The notes below the pieces were generated by a model. That model was not told the origin of the DNA. It was given only the letters and a program-made list of their open reading frames with translations, and made no database searches. This document shows, in pieces, positions 12,015 to 27,300 of a stretch of DNA of 64,000 nt. The DNA comes from Areca catechu (Eukaryota > Streptophyta > Magnoliopsida > Arecales > Arecaceae). How positions within the stretch are numbered: the stretch's first letter is position 1; each line of letters starts with the position of its first letter. A program made the position numbers and the translations under genes. The stretch lies in assembly GCA_021397845.1 (NCBI GenBank), contig CM038040.1:43171088-43235087 (forward strand), read 5' to 3'.

Positions 12015-13340
12015 TTAGGCTGGTTGAGATACAAAAGGTGCCAAAGCAGTCTGCCCCCTAACTGGCATAGGACAAGCTACTATTTTGTGACTCTTTTGCA
12101 CATATCTAAAACAAGCGCCAGTGTTTAAAGGATAACACCTGTTGAGATGATTCTTTCCACACCGGGAACAACAATCTGAACTCAGTTGAGGATATCTACT
12201 ATCTCCTGCTAGATTGATTTCATTTGATGCCAATTTGAACTTTGCCCACTTTTTCTCATGGCTGGCCTAAACCTCTTGCTCTGACCTTCTTTTTCCCTCT
12301 ACTCCTGCTCAATTTTTTTTTCTATTATCAATGCAGTATTTACAATATCTACATTGATGGTCAATTGTATGGGTGCTACTCCTTTCCTGATCTTTGCCCT
12401 TAAACCCATTTGAAATTTGTGGAATCGGGTCCCTCATCTTCTACCAATTTAGGAGCAAACTTGGCAAGTTCATTAAATTTAACTTCATACTATGATATAG
12501 TCATGCCTTTCTATTTTAAAAATAATAAACTCCTACTCCTTCTAGGCTCGAACACTAGAAGGGAAATTCTTTTCATAGAAAGCTTTATAGAATTTTTTCC
12601 AAGTGAAGAGCTTAACATTAGAAGCATGCTTGGTCTGCACTGCTCTCCACTAATCATAAGCTTCTCCTTGAAGTATATAGGAGGCATAGGTTATCTTATT
12701 TTTCTCTGGATATTTTTTTTACAGCAAGGGCTTTTTCTATCTCCTTTAACCAAACTTTAGCCTCCAATGGTTGAGTAGTTCCTCTAAAAACTTGGGGAGC
12801 TAGCTTCTTAAATTTTGCTACACCGCCATGTTGCATAGACTAAGGCATAACACTAGATAACTATGATTCCTCTTGCTGTAGCAATTATTTTTGTTGTTGC
12901 AGAAATTGTTGTTGCCTCTGCTGTTGAAATTGTAATTGCTACTCTTGGAACCACTGCTGCTGTTCTAGTTGTTGATCTCTAAAATGCTATTGCTGCATCA
13001 TTACTATCGTGGTATCCATAATCTAAAGTACTACAGACAATTGTAATTGTTCAATTTGAACATTTTCAATGACCACCCTTGCACTCATTTGCTAACCATC
13101 ATTAATAGCCTGTTGGTTTAAAGATTCACTAGTTTGAGAGTAATCTACAATACTGACAATCTTTTTAACTTGGCAGGATGCCATTTTGGATCTATATTGA
13201 AACAATGACAGGGTTCACTAGAAGGTTACAAATAGTCTAAAATTTAAAACTAATAGTGACAATACATAAAAATCTATTTAAATATTTGATAACTATCCAT
13301 CTACTCTCAATGTGCATCCTAGAACCTAGGTAAACCCCTA
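12015..13340 (-). pseudogene. Gag with CCHC knuckles and Gln-rich stretch (relic)
   Basis: Reading on the minus strand from about 13340, a degenerate gag shows a Gln-rich stretch (CAA/CAG-like codons, 13000-12880), broken capsid sequence with stops (12800-12240) and two zinc-knuckle remnants at 12190-12080 (CSRCGKNHLNRC and a second one with CFRYVQKSHKIVAC, where the second Cys is Tyr). The gag of the + strand element at 38943 has the same two-knuckle layout, also with one Cys changed to Tyr. The gag protein packages the element RNA. Confidence 0.65.
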
Positions 13341-13349
13341 TGAATTTAA

Positions 13350-13374
13350 ATCTATGCTCTAACACCACTTTAAC
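13350..13374 (-). other. Primer-binding site, initiator tRNA-Met type (diverged)
   Basis: Just inside the 5' LTR, the minus strand reads AAAGTGGTGTTAGAGC. This resembles the tRNA-iMet-complementary TGGTATCAGAGC of many plant elements with two or three changes. Its position directly next to the LTR end at 13375 supports the call and fixes the element's orientation. Confidence 0.6.
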
Positions 13375-14415
13375 TATCACGCCTCTGACCTCAGATTTAT
13401 AAATCAAGAGCTTGAGCAGTTGCCACATGCTTACACGAAATGGTCCTTATAGGCATGTAAGGCATCTACCTGTCAATGAATTCAATATAACCTGAAAATT
13501 ATATAATTTATATACAGGAGTTGGTAAATATTAGATTAACTAAAGTACTAACTCTAAAAGATTACACGTATATATATTGTAACACCACCATCACAAACAA
13601 AGTCACAAGATTATTCTTCTTAAATTTACATTCTAAAATTCTTAGTATTTAAGTTATCTGATATATCAACTAGCAAATTGTACATGTGCCAAACAAACTA
13701 GAGCTATCATCTATAAAATTGACCTTGCCTCTAATCCTTTCCCAAAATGCCGATGTATGCTCCCAACAATAAGGTCCTTGTATCTGAAAACTTTATGTAA
13801 AGATTATGAGCTTTACGGCTCAGTAAGTAACAAGCATATTTTATAGAACTGATTCCAATCATATTAATAATGTAATTTAGTTATGTCATACAAGATATGA
13901 TACATATATATGTCTAGTATCATGATCATACAATCAATGGTATCCATATCAAGATTTCATTTCATCCTTTCTATAATATCAATATAAAGAGTCAATATAT
14001 CATATTAGCGTCCAACACCAAATCATTATAATAAGAGTATAATAAAATTTGGGTGTCCAATTCTTTTAGCTCTATAGCCTTTATTATGACATATTTGTAT
14101 TCCCGTGGCTCAAGAATCACCACTATTTTCCCGTGGCGGGATCACCATGATATCCTCCATGGTAGGGAGCACCACAATCACCCCCATGGCGCGGCTGCCA
14201 TACTATAGCCCTGTGGTAGGATATCACCATGATTGCCCCCGTAGTGATTTTAATACAATCAAATTCGGACTCTTACACAACAGGGTTAAAAATCAAGTGA
14301 TACATATATAAAGATATACAAGTTATATACTTCATTTATTTTCGAGACAGCCTTGAAACATATATTCAACAAGTAATATTCAAGATTTTTATATGCCTGA
14401 TCTAATCATAACAGG

Positions 14416-14726
14416 CAAGGAACGCACTACCGTCCCGTACCGTATCGGTAGCTAGCCGATACGGTTCATTCCAATAAAACGGTCCGGCCTCCGGACCGTT
14501 AAAAAAATAAAAAAATAATAATTTTCGTATCGGTACGATACCGTACCGTACCGGATGGTACCGTCCGGTTCAGCCCGGTTCAGCCCATTTCTTGCTTTGG
14601 GGGGAGAGAAAGATAGTTTTTATATTAAAAAAAGGGCCCGGTATGCATGTCGGTACGGTACGGACCATACCGTACCGTACTGTCCTCCTGCCGAAACGGG
14701 TCTCGGTACCGGTACCAGGAACCTTG
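14416..14726. mobile_element. hAT-type MITE in the 5' LTR (8-bp TSD)
   Basis: A 311-bp insert absent from the sister LTR (3521-5422), so the empty site is visible. Ends are CAAGGAACG and, inverted, CAAGGTTCC. Flanks ATAACAGG (14408-14415) and ATAACAAG (14727-14734) match at 7 of 8 positions, as expected for hAT target duplications. The interior is built of repeated GGTACCGTACCG and CGGTACGGTACGG motifs in both orientations, giving strong foldback potential. There is no coding capacity. Confidence 0.85.
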
Positions 14727-15378
14727 ATAACAAGTATCATTATTTATTTTAATTCATAGAATTCAAATTGATCAATTATTCATACTCATAGAAATTTCAA
14801 CATAATTAAATTTGAATTAATCACAACAATTTGCATCATTTCAAAAGTGAGATAATCTTCATTTAATTATAATTAATTAATATAAAATGTAAATGTTACC
14901 GACCTTGCAACTGCCAACCACCAGTAATCTAAGTGCTTCCCTGGGCTCCTCAAGACCTAATAATCCAAAAATCATAGACATGTATCGGATCAAATATACT
15001 ATCCTATTTTTAAACTAATTTCTAAAATTTTGCAAAATTCTAAAATCTTAATTTCTATACTAATTATTGCTATAACACGGGAAATAGCCACTAACCGTGC
15101 TTTCTATTAGAAGATGGGATATGGGCATGGAATAGTGGGACCAGAGAGGATGATAAGAAGAGAGAGTGCAAAGGAGAATTTCTTTACCCTCTAACACACA
15201 CAAGTGGGAATGAGTGAGAGATAAAGAGGGAGGGGAATAGAGAGTATTTTCTCTCTTTCTTTCTTTCTTTCTTTTTCCAAGATTAGGAGAGGGGAAGAAT
15301 TGGGAGCAAGAGAAGAAGAAGAGGAAGAAGGGAAGGAGAAAAGAAGAGCAAGAGAGAGAGCATCAGAGATAGAGAAAA

Positions 15379-15381
<3 letters not shown>

Positions 15382-15430
<49 letters not shown>

Positions 15431-15452
15431 AGAAGAAGAAGAAGAAGAAGAA
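15382..15452. repeat. GA and GAA microsatellite
   Basis: An uninterrupted (GA)n run of about 45 bp is followed by about eight GAA units. The sister LTR has only short purine-rich sequence here, so the tract has expanded in this copy. Confidence 0.95.
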
Positions 15453-15755
15453 GCAAGAGGGAGAGAAGATGGTGGTGGGGAGAGAGGAGGCTTGGGAGAA
15501 TGGGGGAGAGAAATCCTCCCCTGTTCTTCCAATAGATAAGGATGGGACATCATCTTAGTGCAGGCCCCACTGAAAAAAAAAAAAAACCTGGGCTGAGCCC
15601 AAGCATCACAAAATAAAGGCATATGCACCTCATGCATGGACCCTTATCAACCTACCAACTTGATAAGAGCTTCATTTATTTTTTATATGCCTTGAAAAAA
15701 GAAAAACAAAATATTTTCAAGAAGAGGAAATCTAGAGTTGGGCACCCAAATCAAG

Positions 15756-15756
15756 A

Positions 15757-15794
<38 letters not shown>

Positions 15795-15797
15795 GGG
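15756..15797. repeat. GT-GA compound microsatellite
   Basis: (GT)9 runs directly into (GA)11-12, in the AT-rich spacer between the retrotransposon and the SINAT coding exons. No gene is seen in 15611-16990. Confidence 0.95.
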
Positions 15798-16145
15798 AGG
15801 GAGAAAGGAAGGAAATTAAATCTAAGAAGAGAATCTGATAATCCTTACTTATGGTCTACTTATCTCTTCAGTATTATTTATTCTCTCTTCGTCGTAAACT
15901 GTAGTGTATACAAGAATGGTCACTTTTTGGCTTTTTCTTTAGAATGTTTATATAAATTTCAGACAAACACGCATTAACTATATATGACGGTTCTAATAGT
16001 TGGTTGAAAGTTCTAAACAAACTTTTCCCTCACACTGGGCTGTCTCAAAAGTGAGATTGTTTTTAGTGTTTTTGTTGAAATTGATTTATGAGGTTGACTT
16101 GTTGCATAGTTTATCGTGCTACTCTTTTGTCACTTCTTCTTCTAT

Positions 16146-16540
16146 TACTTCAAGGAGAATTTTAGTTAAACAAAATATGGTTTTGCAAGTACACGCAGAA
16201 CGATTAAAAGTTGAGTGACAGAAATTTAGAGAAAGTTTTGCTTTCTTTCTTTCCCTCTTCTCCACAAGGTTTGACTACCCTAGAAGTCGAATCTCATGGA
16301 CCATATGGCTGTCATGTCATTGTCATCAAATTGAAAAAATGATGTTATATCAGATCTTTTATTATTTCAAGGAGCATTTTAATAAAATAAAACTTGGATT
16401 TGCAAGTAGATATGGAAGTATTGCAAGTTTAGTTACATAGAAATTTAGAGAAGTTTTTTTCCTCCCTCATGTCCACTAGGTTTGACTACCCTACAGCTTG
16501 AACCCATAGACAATATGGTTGTCATGTCTTGCATTGTTAT
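16146..16540. repeat. Imperfect tandem duplication upstream of SINAT
   Basis: Two diverged units of roughly 180 bp, starting near 16146 and 16365, share CAAGGAG(A/C)ATTTTA, TTTGCAAGTA, GAAATTTAGAGAA, GGTTTGACTACCCTA and ATGG(C/T)TGTCATGTC in the same order. The spacing is about 220 bp. Divergence looks considerable (many substitutions), so the event is old. I see no coding role. Confidence 0.7.
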
Positions 16541-17020
16541 CATGTGACATCAAATGCTGTGAAATATGGTTTTATTTTTGACTTTTAAAAAGATACAGTT
16601 TAATTGTTTCTGTTTGAGACATCACTGAAACTATATATCCAGAGATCATATGTTTAACCACATAATGACTTTATGATGTTCATATGCTTAATGAACATTT
16701 GTCATTACATCGTAAACAAATAAATATTGAAACTCTTATTGAACAATATTATTGCAATACATACTAATCATACATGCAAGTGTTATTTTTTAGTTGGAAT
16801 GACAATTTTCAAATGAACTCTTCTAAAAGCTATTTTCAAATTAACTGGGTATATTTGTCTGGGTCAAAAAGGAGACTAACTCGTGCATCATTTCTTGAAA
16901 CTAACAAAGCACTTTTTAATTTAATATTGTGAAATTTGAAAAAATGATGAACCAGTATGTAAATTGACATGGTTTGTTCCTTTTGGAAACAGATCTTACA
17001 GTTGTCTGTGCTGGCTAGTC

Positions 17021-22099
<5,079 letters not shown>

Positions 22100-24376
22100 G
22101 AAGTCTCTCATCTGGATGGTCCATATACTGTCTTTCCTGATCATGTGTTCTTGCATAGCTGGAAGGCAAGTTCAATTTGCTTCCAGGGATCCATGAATAT
22201 TTGAGTGGAAAAACAATGCATGAATATTTGCATGGAAAACAATCAGTCACATTATAAAATGTATACATGTTATGTCAAGGATATAAAGAACCTGGTGATG
22301 ATTCTATTTTATCATGCCTCAGAACTTGTTTTGTTTGAGAAACATGGCAAGATATTGCTTTGTTTGGAGTTTTCTTTAACATATGCCTTGAATGAAATAG
22401 ATAATCTATTCCAAAGTTCATGATGCTATTCTTTTTCTGAGTGTTGGTATTTGATGCTTCCTTGAGCTATTCTTTGGGGTTTCAGGTAATTGTGGGTCCA
22501 TTCATGTTCAGATCAATCTATTTTGCAAACTCTTTGTTAGGCTTGTCTGGCTTGTTACAGATTGGACCTGCAACCTGATAATAGTTCTAAATTCATCATA
22601 CCCTGAAAATTATATTCTTTTGAGAAAGGTTTATTTGTTTTCAGCCAAAGTTTACATGATAAATCATGTAATCCTGCATGCTGGGAGAAAGGAAGAATAA
22701 GGGCAATGCAAGGACAAAGGTGAGCACAAGAGTATAACCTAACCAGGAGCCTAACTTTCCTTGGATACAAGTAGCATCATCTTAGATTCTTATTTATTCA
22801 AAATTGTATGACCCGTACTTCTTTGTAATCTGATATAATATTGTCTGTTCAAGTTAATTATCCTGCTCATCTTTTATGACATCTTTATGTCTGTCTATTT
22901 GTGTTTGACGCCATTTTTAAAATGTGATTTTTGCACCAAGTCAAGATTTTGACCATTCCAAACTAATATTTTGAAAGCTCGATCTCAAGTTACTGCCCTC
23001 GTGCAATCATTTGACCTAGTTCTAAGAGGATACTAAGGACTTCATTTGATACATAATGAACATTGGCAGCTATCCTATAATCCATTATCAGGTAGTTCCG
23101 GTGGTTTTGTGTGTGTGTGTGTGTGTGTTAAGAAGCATCCTTTCCGTTGAAGGAGATCTTGACATGTACTACGGACGTGGAGAGACGTAATATCTCACCG
23201 ATAAGAAATTTGACCGGTGAGGGACCCTTAAAAGATAAACATAGGCCACCATATATCTCATAAAGTTATTACCAAAAAAATATTCTCATAAAGCTAATTC
23301 TTGGGTTTTATAAGATACATGTATCAACTAAAACCCAGTTTAACATTTTATCAAACATAAGGACTCACATAATCTACCAAATTCAGGATTTATAAAATCA
23401 TGAATTTTTTTCTAAAATGTAGTGGTGTCATTTTTTTATGCACATCCTTGCTATTTCACTTCAATAGATAACATCAAAGTATTCTACCAAAAAGTTAACA
23501 TCAGGATATCAGCCAGTTCATAGTCATTATAATTGTAAATAAGCACCATAAAACTGCATCCACACACATTGATTGTACGGACATCTATTATTTAAAATGA
23601 GTTTTATGGGGTGTCTAGGCGGTAAATATCTAGAAAAGTATAACCATTTAACAATTGCCACACAACTGAGTTTTTTTCCTCCACATTTATAGATAGAATC
23701 CATGAGATTTATCATACTGCAGATTTAACTCCCGCTTGGGCAACGACTACTTAGAGAATTACTCATGAAAAATGCCTGCAACGAGTTTACACAGCAATGA
23801 TATAATATTATAAAATGGCAAATAGAGAGTAGCCAGCATCCAAGTTCTAGGGGGAAAAAATAAAAGGCATTAGTTGCAAATGATACATATAAACACCAGT
23901 CAGAAAATGGATTGGCTAAATGATTCTAGTCAAACAAAGATGATGGCCAGCCTTTCAGCATCCATCTCCAGGATGATTGTTAAGATACACACACTTTAGG
24001 TATAGAATTTATCTTACAACACTTACAGTGTGCACAGAAACACAAGGAGACACTTACAGTGTGCACAGAAACACAAGGAGACCCAACTCCTGTAGTCCAG
24101 ACAATGAAGACATCTGGAGCATTTTGAAGATCTACAAAGCCAAATGATACATGAGGTGTTTATAGATGTGTGGAGACATCGACATATGAATGTTTGTTGC
24201 TGAATAGACCACTAGAGTGCAAGAACACCGGCATTCCCATTAAGATCCACCAGCTTGCTCTGCAAAGGAAAACTAACTCATTAACAGAAGATGACTCTCA
24301 TCAAGCACAAAAAGAAATACATAGGACAATGGGCTAGAAACGGAATTAGTAAGAACATTTCTTAATACACCTTACT
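22100..24376. other. Tail-to-tail spacer with the 3' UTRs of SINAT and LNK2
   Basis: The spacer begins at the SINAT stop (+) and ends at the LNK2 stop (-). It must hold both 3' UTRs. For LNK2 there is a possible 3' UTR intron: on the minus strand a GAA|GTAAGG donor lies just after the stop (about 24373), and an acceptor TTTTCCTTTGCAG ends near 24262. A (GT)10 microsatellite lies at 23108-23128. I see no canonical AATAAA that I would commit to for either gene, and no coding gene. Confidence 0.6.
24020..24081. repeat. 31-bp perfect tandem duplication
   Basis: CACTTACAGTGTGCACAGAA plus eleven more bases is repeated back to back with no differences, starting at 24020 and 24051. Each unit contains TGTGCACA, a self-complementary octamer. 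It lies in the likely 3' UTR or terminator of LNK2. Confidence 0.95.
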
Positions 24377-27300
24377 TCAGGCTGAAGGTAGCACCTCCAT
24401 TTCTCCAATGTTCTCAGGATTTTCCTCAGAAGCACTTCCATGAGCATGTAGAGGCATCTTTGAAGCTGATCCCCATCATGCAATGTGGGAAATGTCAAGC
24501 TTTTCCCTTTAAGAGCATATAAGAAGTTTCCAGCCTAGAGCTCAAAGAAAGCCTTACCAGGGGTACAGGAAATGGGCGATTGTGGTATTTCATCTTTCAC
24601 AGGTCCCATACATGATTCTGTAGGCTTGTAAAACAGCAAATGAGCCACAGTTCGGTCTATGGGATTTGTATTTGTTTCAGCATCAGGCAATTTTTTGTAT
24701 CTGGAAGGAAACGCAATTTATTACTCATAGGATTTAGGATAAAGTTCACATCTGGAAGTTTTTCAGACAGTCCAACATGGACAAAGCACAATTAAGAAAA
24801 TGTTTATGGATGTTCATGGAGCACAATATTCTTAGGTATGTCAAATACTTTTAATTCAAATACATAATAAGAGCCAAATAATTTCCATATTACATGAAAA
24901 AAGAGATGAATTTGAAAATGATGCAGGACAAAATTGTGATGGCCTGTGTTGCTTGACAGGACCCTTAGAAATAGGATAGTTTATGGCTTAAAGCAGCTTT
25001 ATAGCTTGCTGTCCAAGTCCTGAGAACAGCAGACAGAAAGGAATTAATATTAGTTTTGTAGGTGAAAGAAGGATCAAATAACCCCACCCTAGACTTCTAC
25101 TTGCTATAGGAGAAATTAAAATCTAGGGTTTTCAAGGCTCAATTGAATAGTTTGTGACAAGGTTATAATCAGATTTCAGCAATCGATTTTTTAGATTTAA
25201 ACAGGCAGCAAAAACTTTACCGTCTGAACAACCAAAAGATAGAGAAATTAATAATGAAATCCCAATTGATATAGTAGTAAGATTCTAACACATCAAGACC
25301 AACTAGTATTTCGTGGCAGTGCTTAAATACTAGAAAGATATCTGAAGGAAACGGATCTAATGATAATCTTTGAAATAATAATGGCAAACAGTTAAAGAAA
25401 ATAATATAAAAAGCAGATTAGTAGAGAAAGAGGAGAGGATAAGAAAAAATGGAAGAGATACGGAAGAGAGGGAGGGGAAACAGCCGGCTCACAGTCTTCT
25501 TTGCTTCATAAAACTTTTGAACGTACATCACCTTGAAATAGACCCTTTCTGGACTCTTTATAGACTTTACAAAACCCCCCTAGAAAGCTTCTAGTTGGAC
25601 TTATCCAGGACTCTTACAATATAGAAAGAATGCCTCAAAATCTCACTGATTAACTACCTAGTTGACTCCTAGTAGGACACTTTACAGGTAATAGTTATAC
25701 TGTAGCATAAACTATTTATATTACAATTTAATGAAAAAAAAAAAGAAAACATAAATCAGACCTAAACAATTTTTAAACCATATGAAATATATAAAACAAG
25801 CTTGGACTGTTGGAATTGTGTTGACCACCTATGGACCCAAAAGGATGCTCCTGCATCAAAATGCATAACTACTAAATGCAAAAAATATATGAAAGTTTCT
25901 GATGAAGTCAAGCAATATCCTTCTTCTGTGAAGGAGAGATTTAAATGCAGAAATAACACATACAAGAAACATATGCCAGTTTGTGAATCAAACAGTAACT
26001 TCACTTAAAAAATTTTAAAAAGAGGGTAGAGCCCCTGTTTCGTTTTAAAACAGGGGTGCCCCCCCCACCACCTGTGCGCCCCCCCCACCCCCCCCCCCCC
26101 CCCCCCCTACCGCATCCTCATCAGATCTCCCTTTATTGGTACTCAAATGGAACGGCACTGCATGATATTGTTATGCTTCATGTATCCTTTGTTATAACTA
26201 TCTAGGATAAGCTTCATGTATCCTTTTTGGCCAATCCTTGATATGAAGGCCCGCCTATTGTTACAAGCTTTTCCTAATGTATCAATAGAATATCCATCCA
26301 AGTCAGTGTAGAACTTGGAGCCGACATTCACTCTAACACTGTTTCAAGCAACTCTCCATATCCGGGCCTCCATTGCACATGCCTAGGCAATCACCAGTAA
26401 GTTTCCATCATTCTGTCCTAAACAAGTCCAACTCCCACATCACCACTAATTTACTCGAGTCTATCATTCCAAGTTTTACCATAGATCAATACCAAGATTC
26501 TCTTTCTTGCCTTGCTCATTTTTGGTGCTTCAACCCTCTTTATTTTCCAACATTTTAAGCCATACAAACTTACATGCCTTATCAGCATTTTAAATATATC
26601 TATCTCCAATCTTTAGTTTAAACTTTGAAGACAAGATAAAAATGGTAAATCTTAGCCATAAAGAAAAAAATATAGCCATGACCAACGAAGATGTCTATTT
26701 TGCCTCATTCAAAACATCTAGAGAAACATGATGCATACAGTGATCTATCTCGTCCATTCCCTGAATACTAACTAAGAGGTAAAATGACTAATTTAAAAAC
26801 TGTATATATATATAAGAAGCATGCTTTGCACTCGAAAAGATCAAATAATCTAGAACTTTGAAGTACAGTTTCTTCAAAGAGACATGAAAGTTCCTAAGAT
26901 GGAACATTCTGACATTAGATTTTTTTGATTGTAAAACTTGCATGTGTTCTGCAGATTTTATGCCTCACCAGGAAGTAGATGACATGATGCAAGCAGAATA
27001 ACTAATAGATTAAAGTCAACCATAAAATGCTATTCATAGGTCAATGTAAAGAATTCAAATAATTTTTCTGGAGTGCATTTAACAACATTGGTTGTTAGAA
27101 TTAAAAAAATTATAATAGGTTGGTTGTGGATATCCCAGAATTTTTTTTTTTTCCTGACACCACAGACATGCAGATACGAATCGCCGTATTATCAAAAAAC
27201 AAAACTGGGTCTATGTTCTGATATATGCACCTGATTTCTCTGTTAGTCTCTTGGTTTGCTGAAACTTCATCTTCATCTTTGTTGCATTTGTTGGTACTAC

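Larger units (their letters stand above)
3521..15610 (-). mobile_element. Degenerate chromovirus-like Ty3/gypsy element with two LTRs and nested insertions
   Basis: Two long repeats, 3521-5422 and 13375-15610, are collinear along their length and bound a minus-strand gag, protease, RT, RNase H and integrase series, the Ty3/gypsy order. On the minus strand the LTR begins TGTGATGCC. The primer site next to the 5' LTR resembles the initiator-tRNA-Met type, and a purine tract AAGGGAAGAGGA abuts the 3' LTR. The integrase carries a C-terminal VGPFEIL block and a chromodomain-like tail, as in plant chromoviruses (Tekay/Del or a relative; lineage not resolved). Two solo LTRs and one MITE have landed inside it. 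Flanks AAAAT and AAATA do not match, so the target duplication is lost or the ends are off by a base. Confidence 0.85.
13375..15610 (-). repeat. 5' LTR of the 3.5-15.6 kb element
   Basis: A 2236-bp copy of the repeat at 3521-5422. The extra length is the 311-bp MITE at 14416-14726 plus its 8-bp duplication and an expanded GA/GAA tract (15382-15452). Right end is AAGCATCACA. The inner end reads TATCACGCC where the other copy has TGTCATGCC, so the terminal TG has mutated. Confidence 0.85.
2328..16992 (+). other. Inferred giant first intron of SINAT, filled with transposons
   Basis: If the donor at 2328 pairs with the acceptor at 16991-16992 (TTTTGGAAACAG), the SINAT 5' UTR intron is about 14.7 kb. 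Of this, 3521-15610 is one LTR element with further insertions. Non-transposon sequence remains only at 2328-3520 (T-rich, no gene seen) and 15611-16992 (AT-rich, with microsatellites and an imperfect duplication). Both the pairing and the length are inferences from splice-site quality and from the lack of any other gene in between. Confidence 0.35.

Noticed and set aside
15191..15637. 148-codon Ser/Leu-rich ORF
   Set aside because: Translation of the GA/GAA microsatellite in an LTR.
16968..17020. Upstream ATG in frame with SINAT exon 1
   Set aside because: An acceptor (TTTTGGAAACAG) lies between it and the conserved start, so it is intronic.
24541..24557. Reading LNK2 exon 9 straight to a stop (GKAFFEL)
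   Set aside because: A GTAAGG donor at 24557 and an acceptor before 24465 restore phase and a Glu-rich C-terminus, so a tenth exon fits better.
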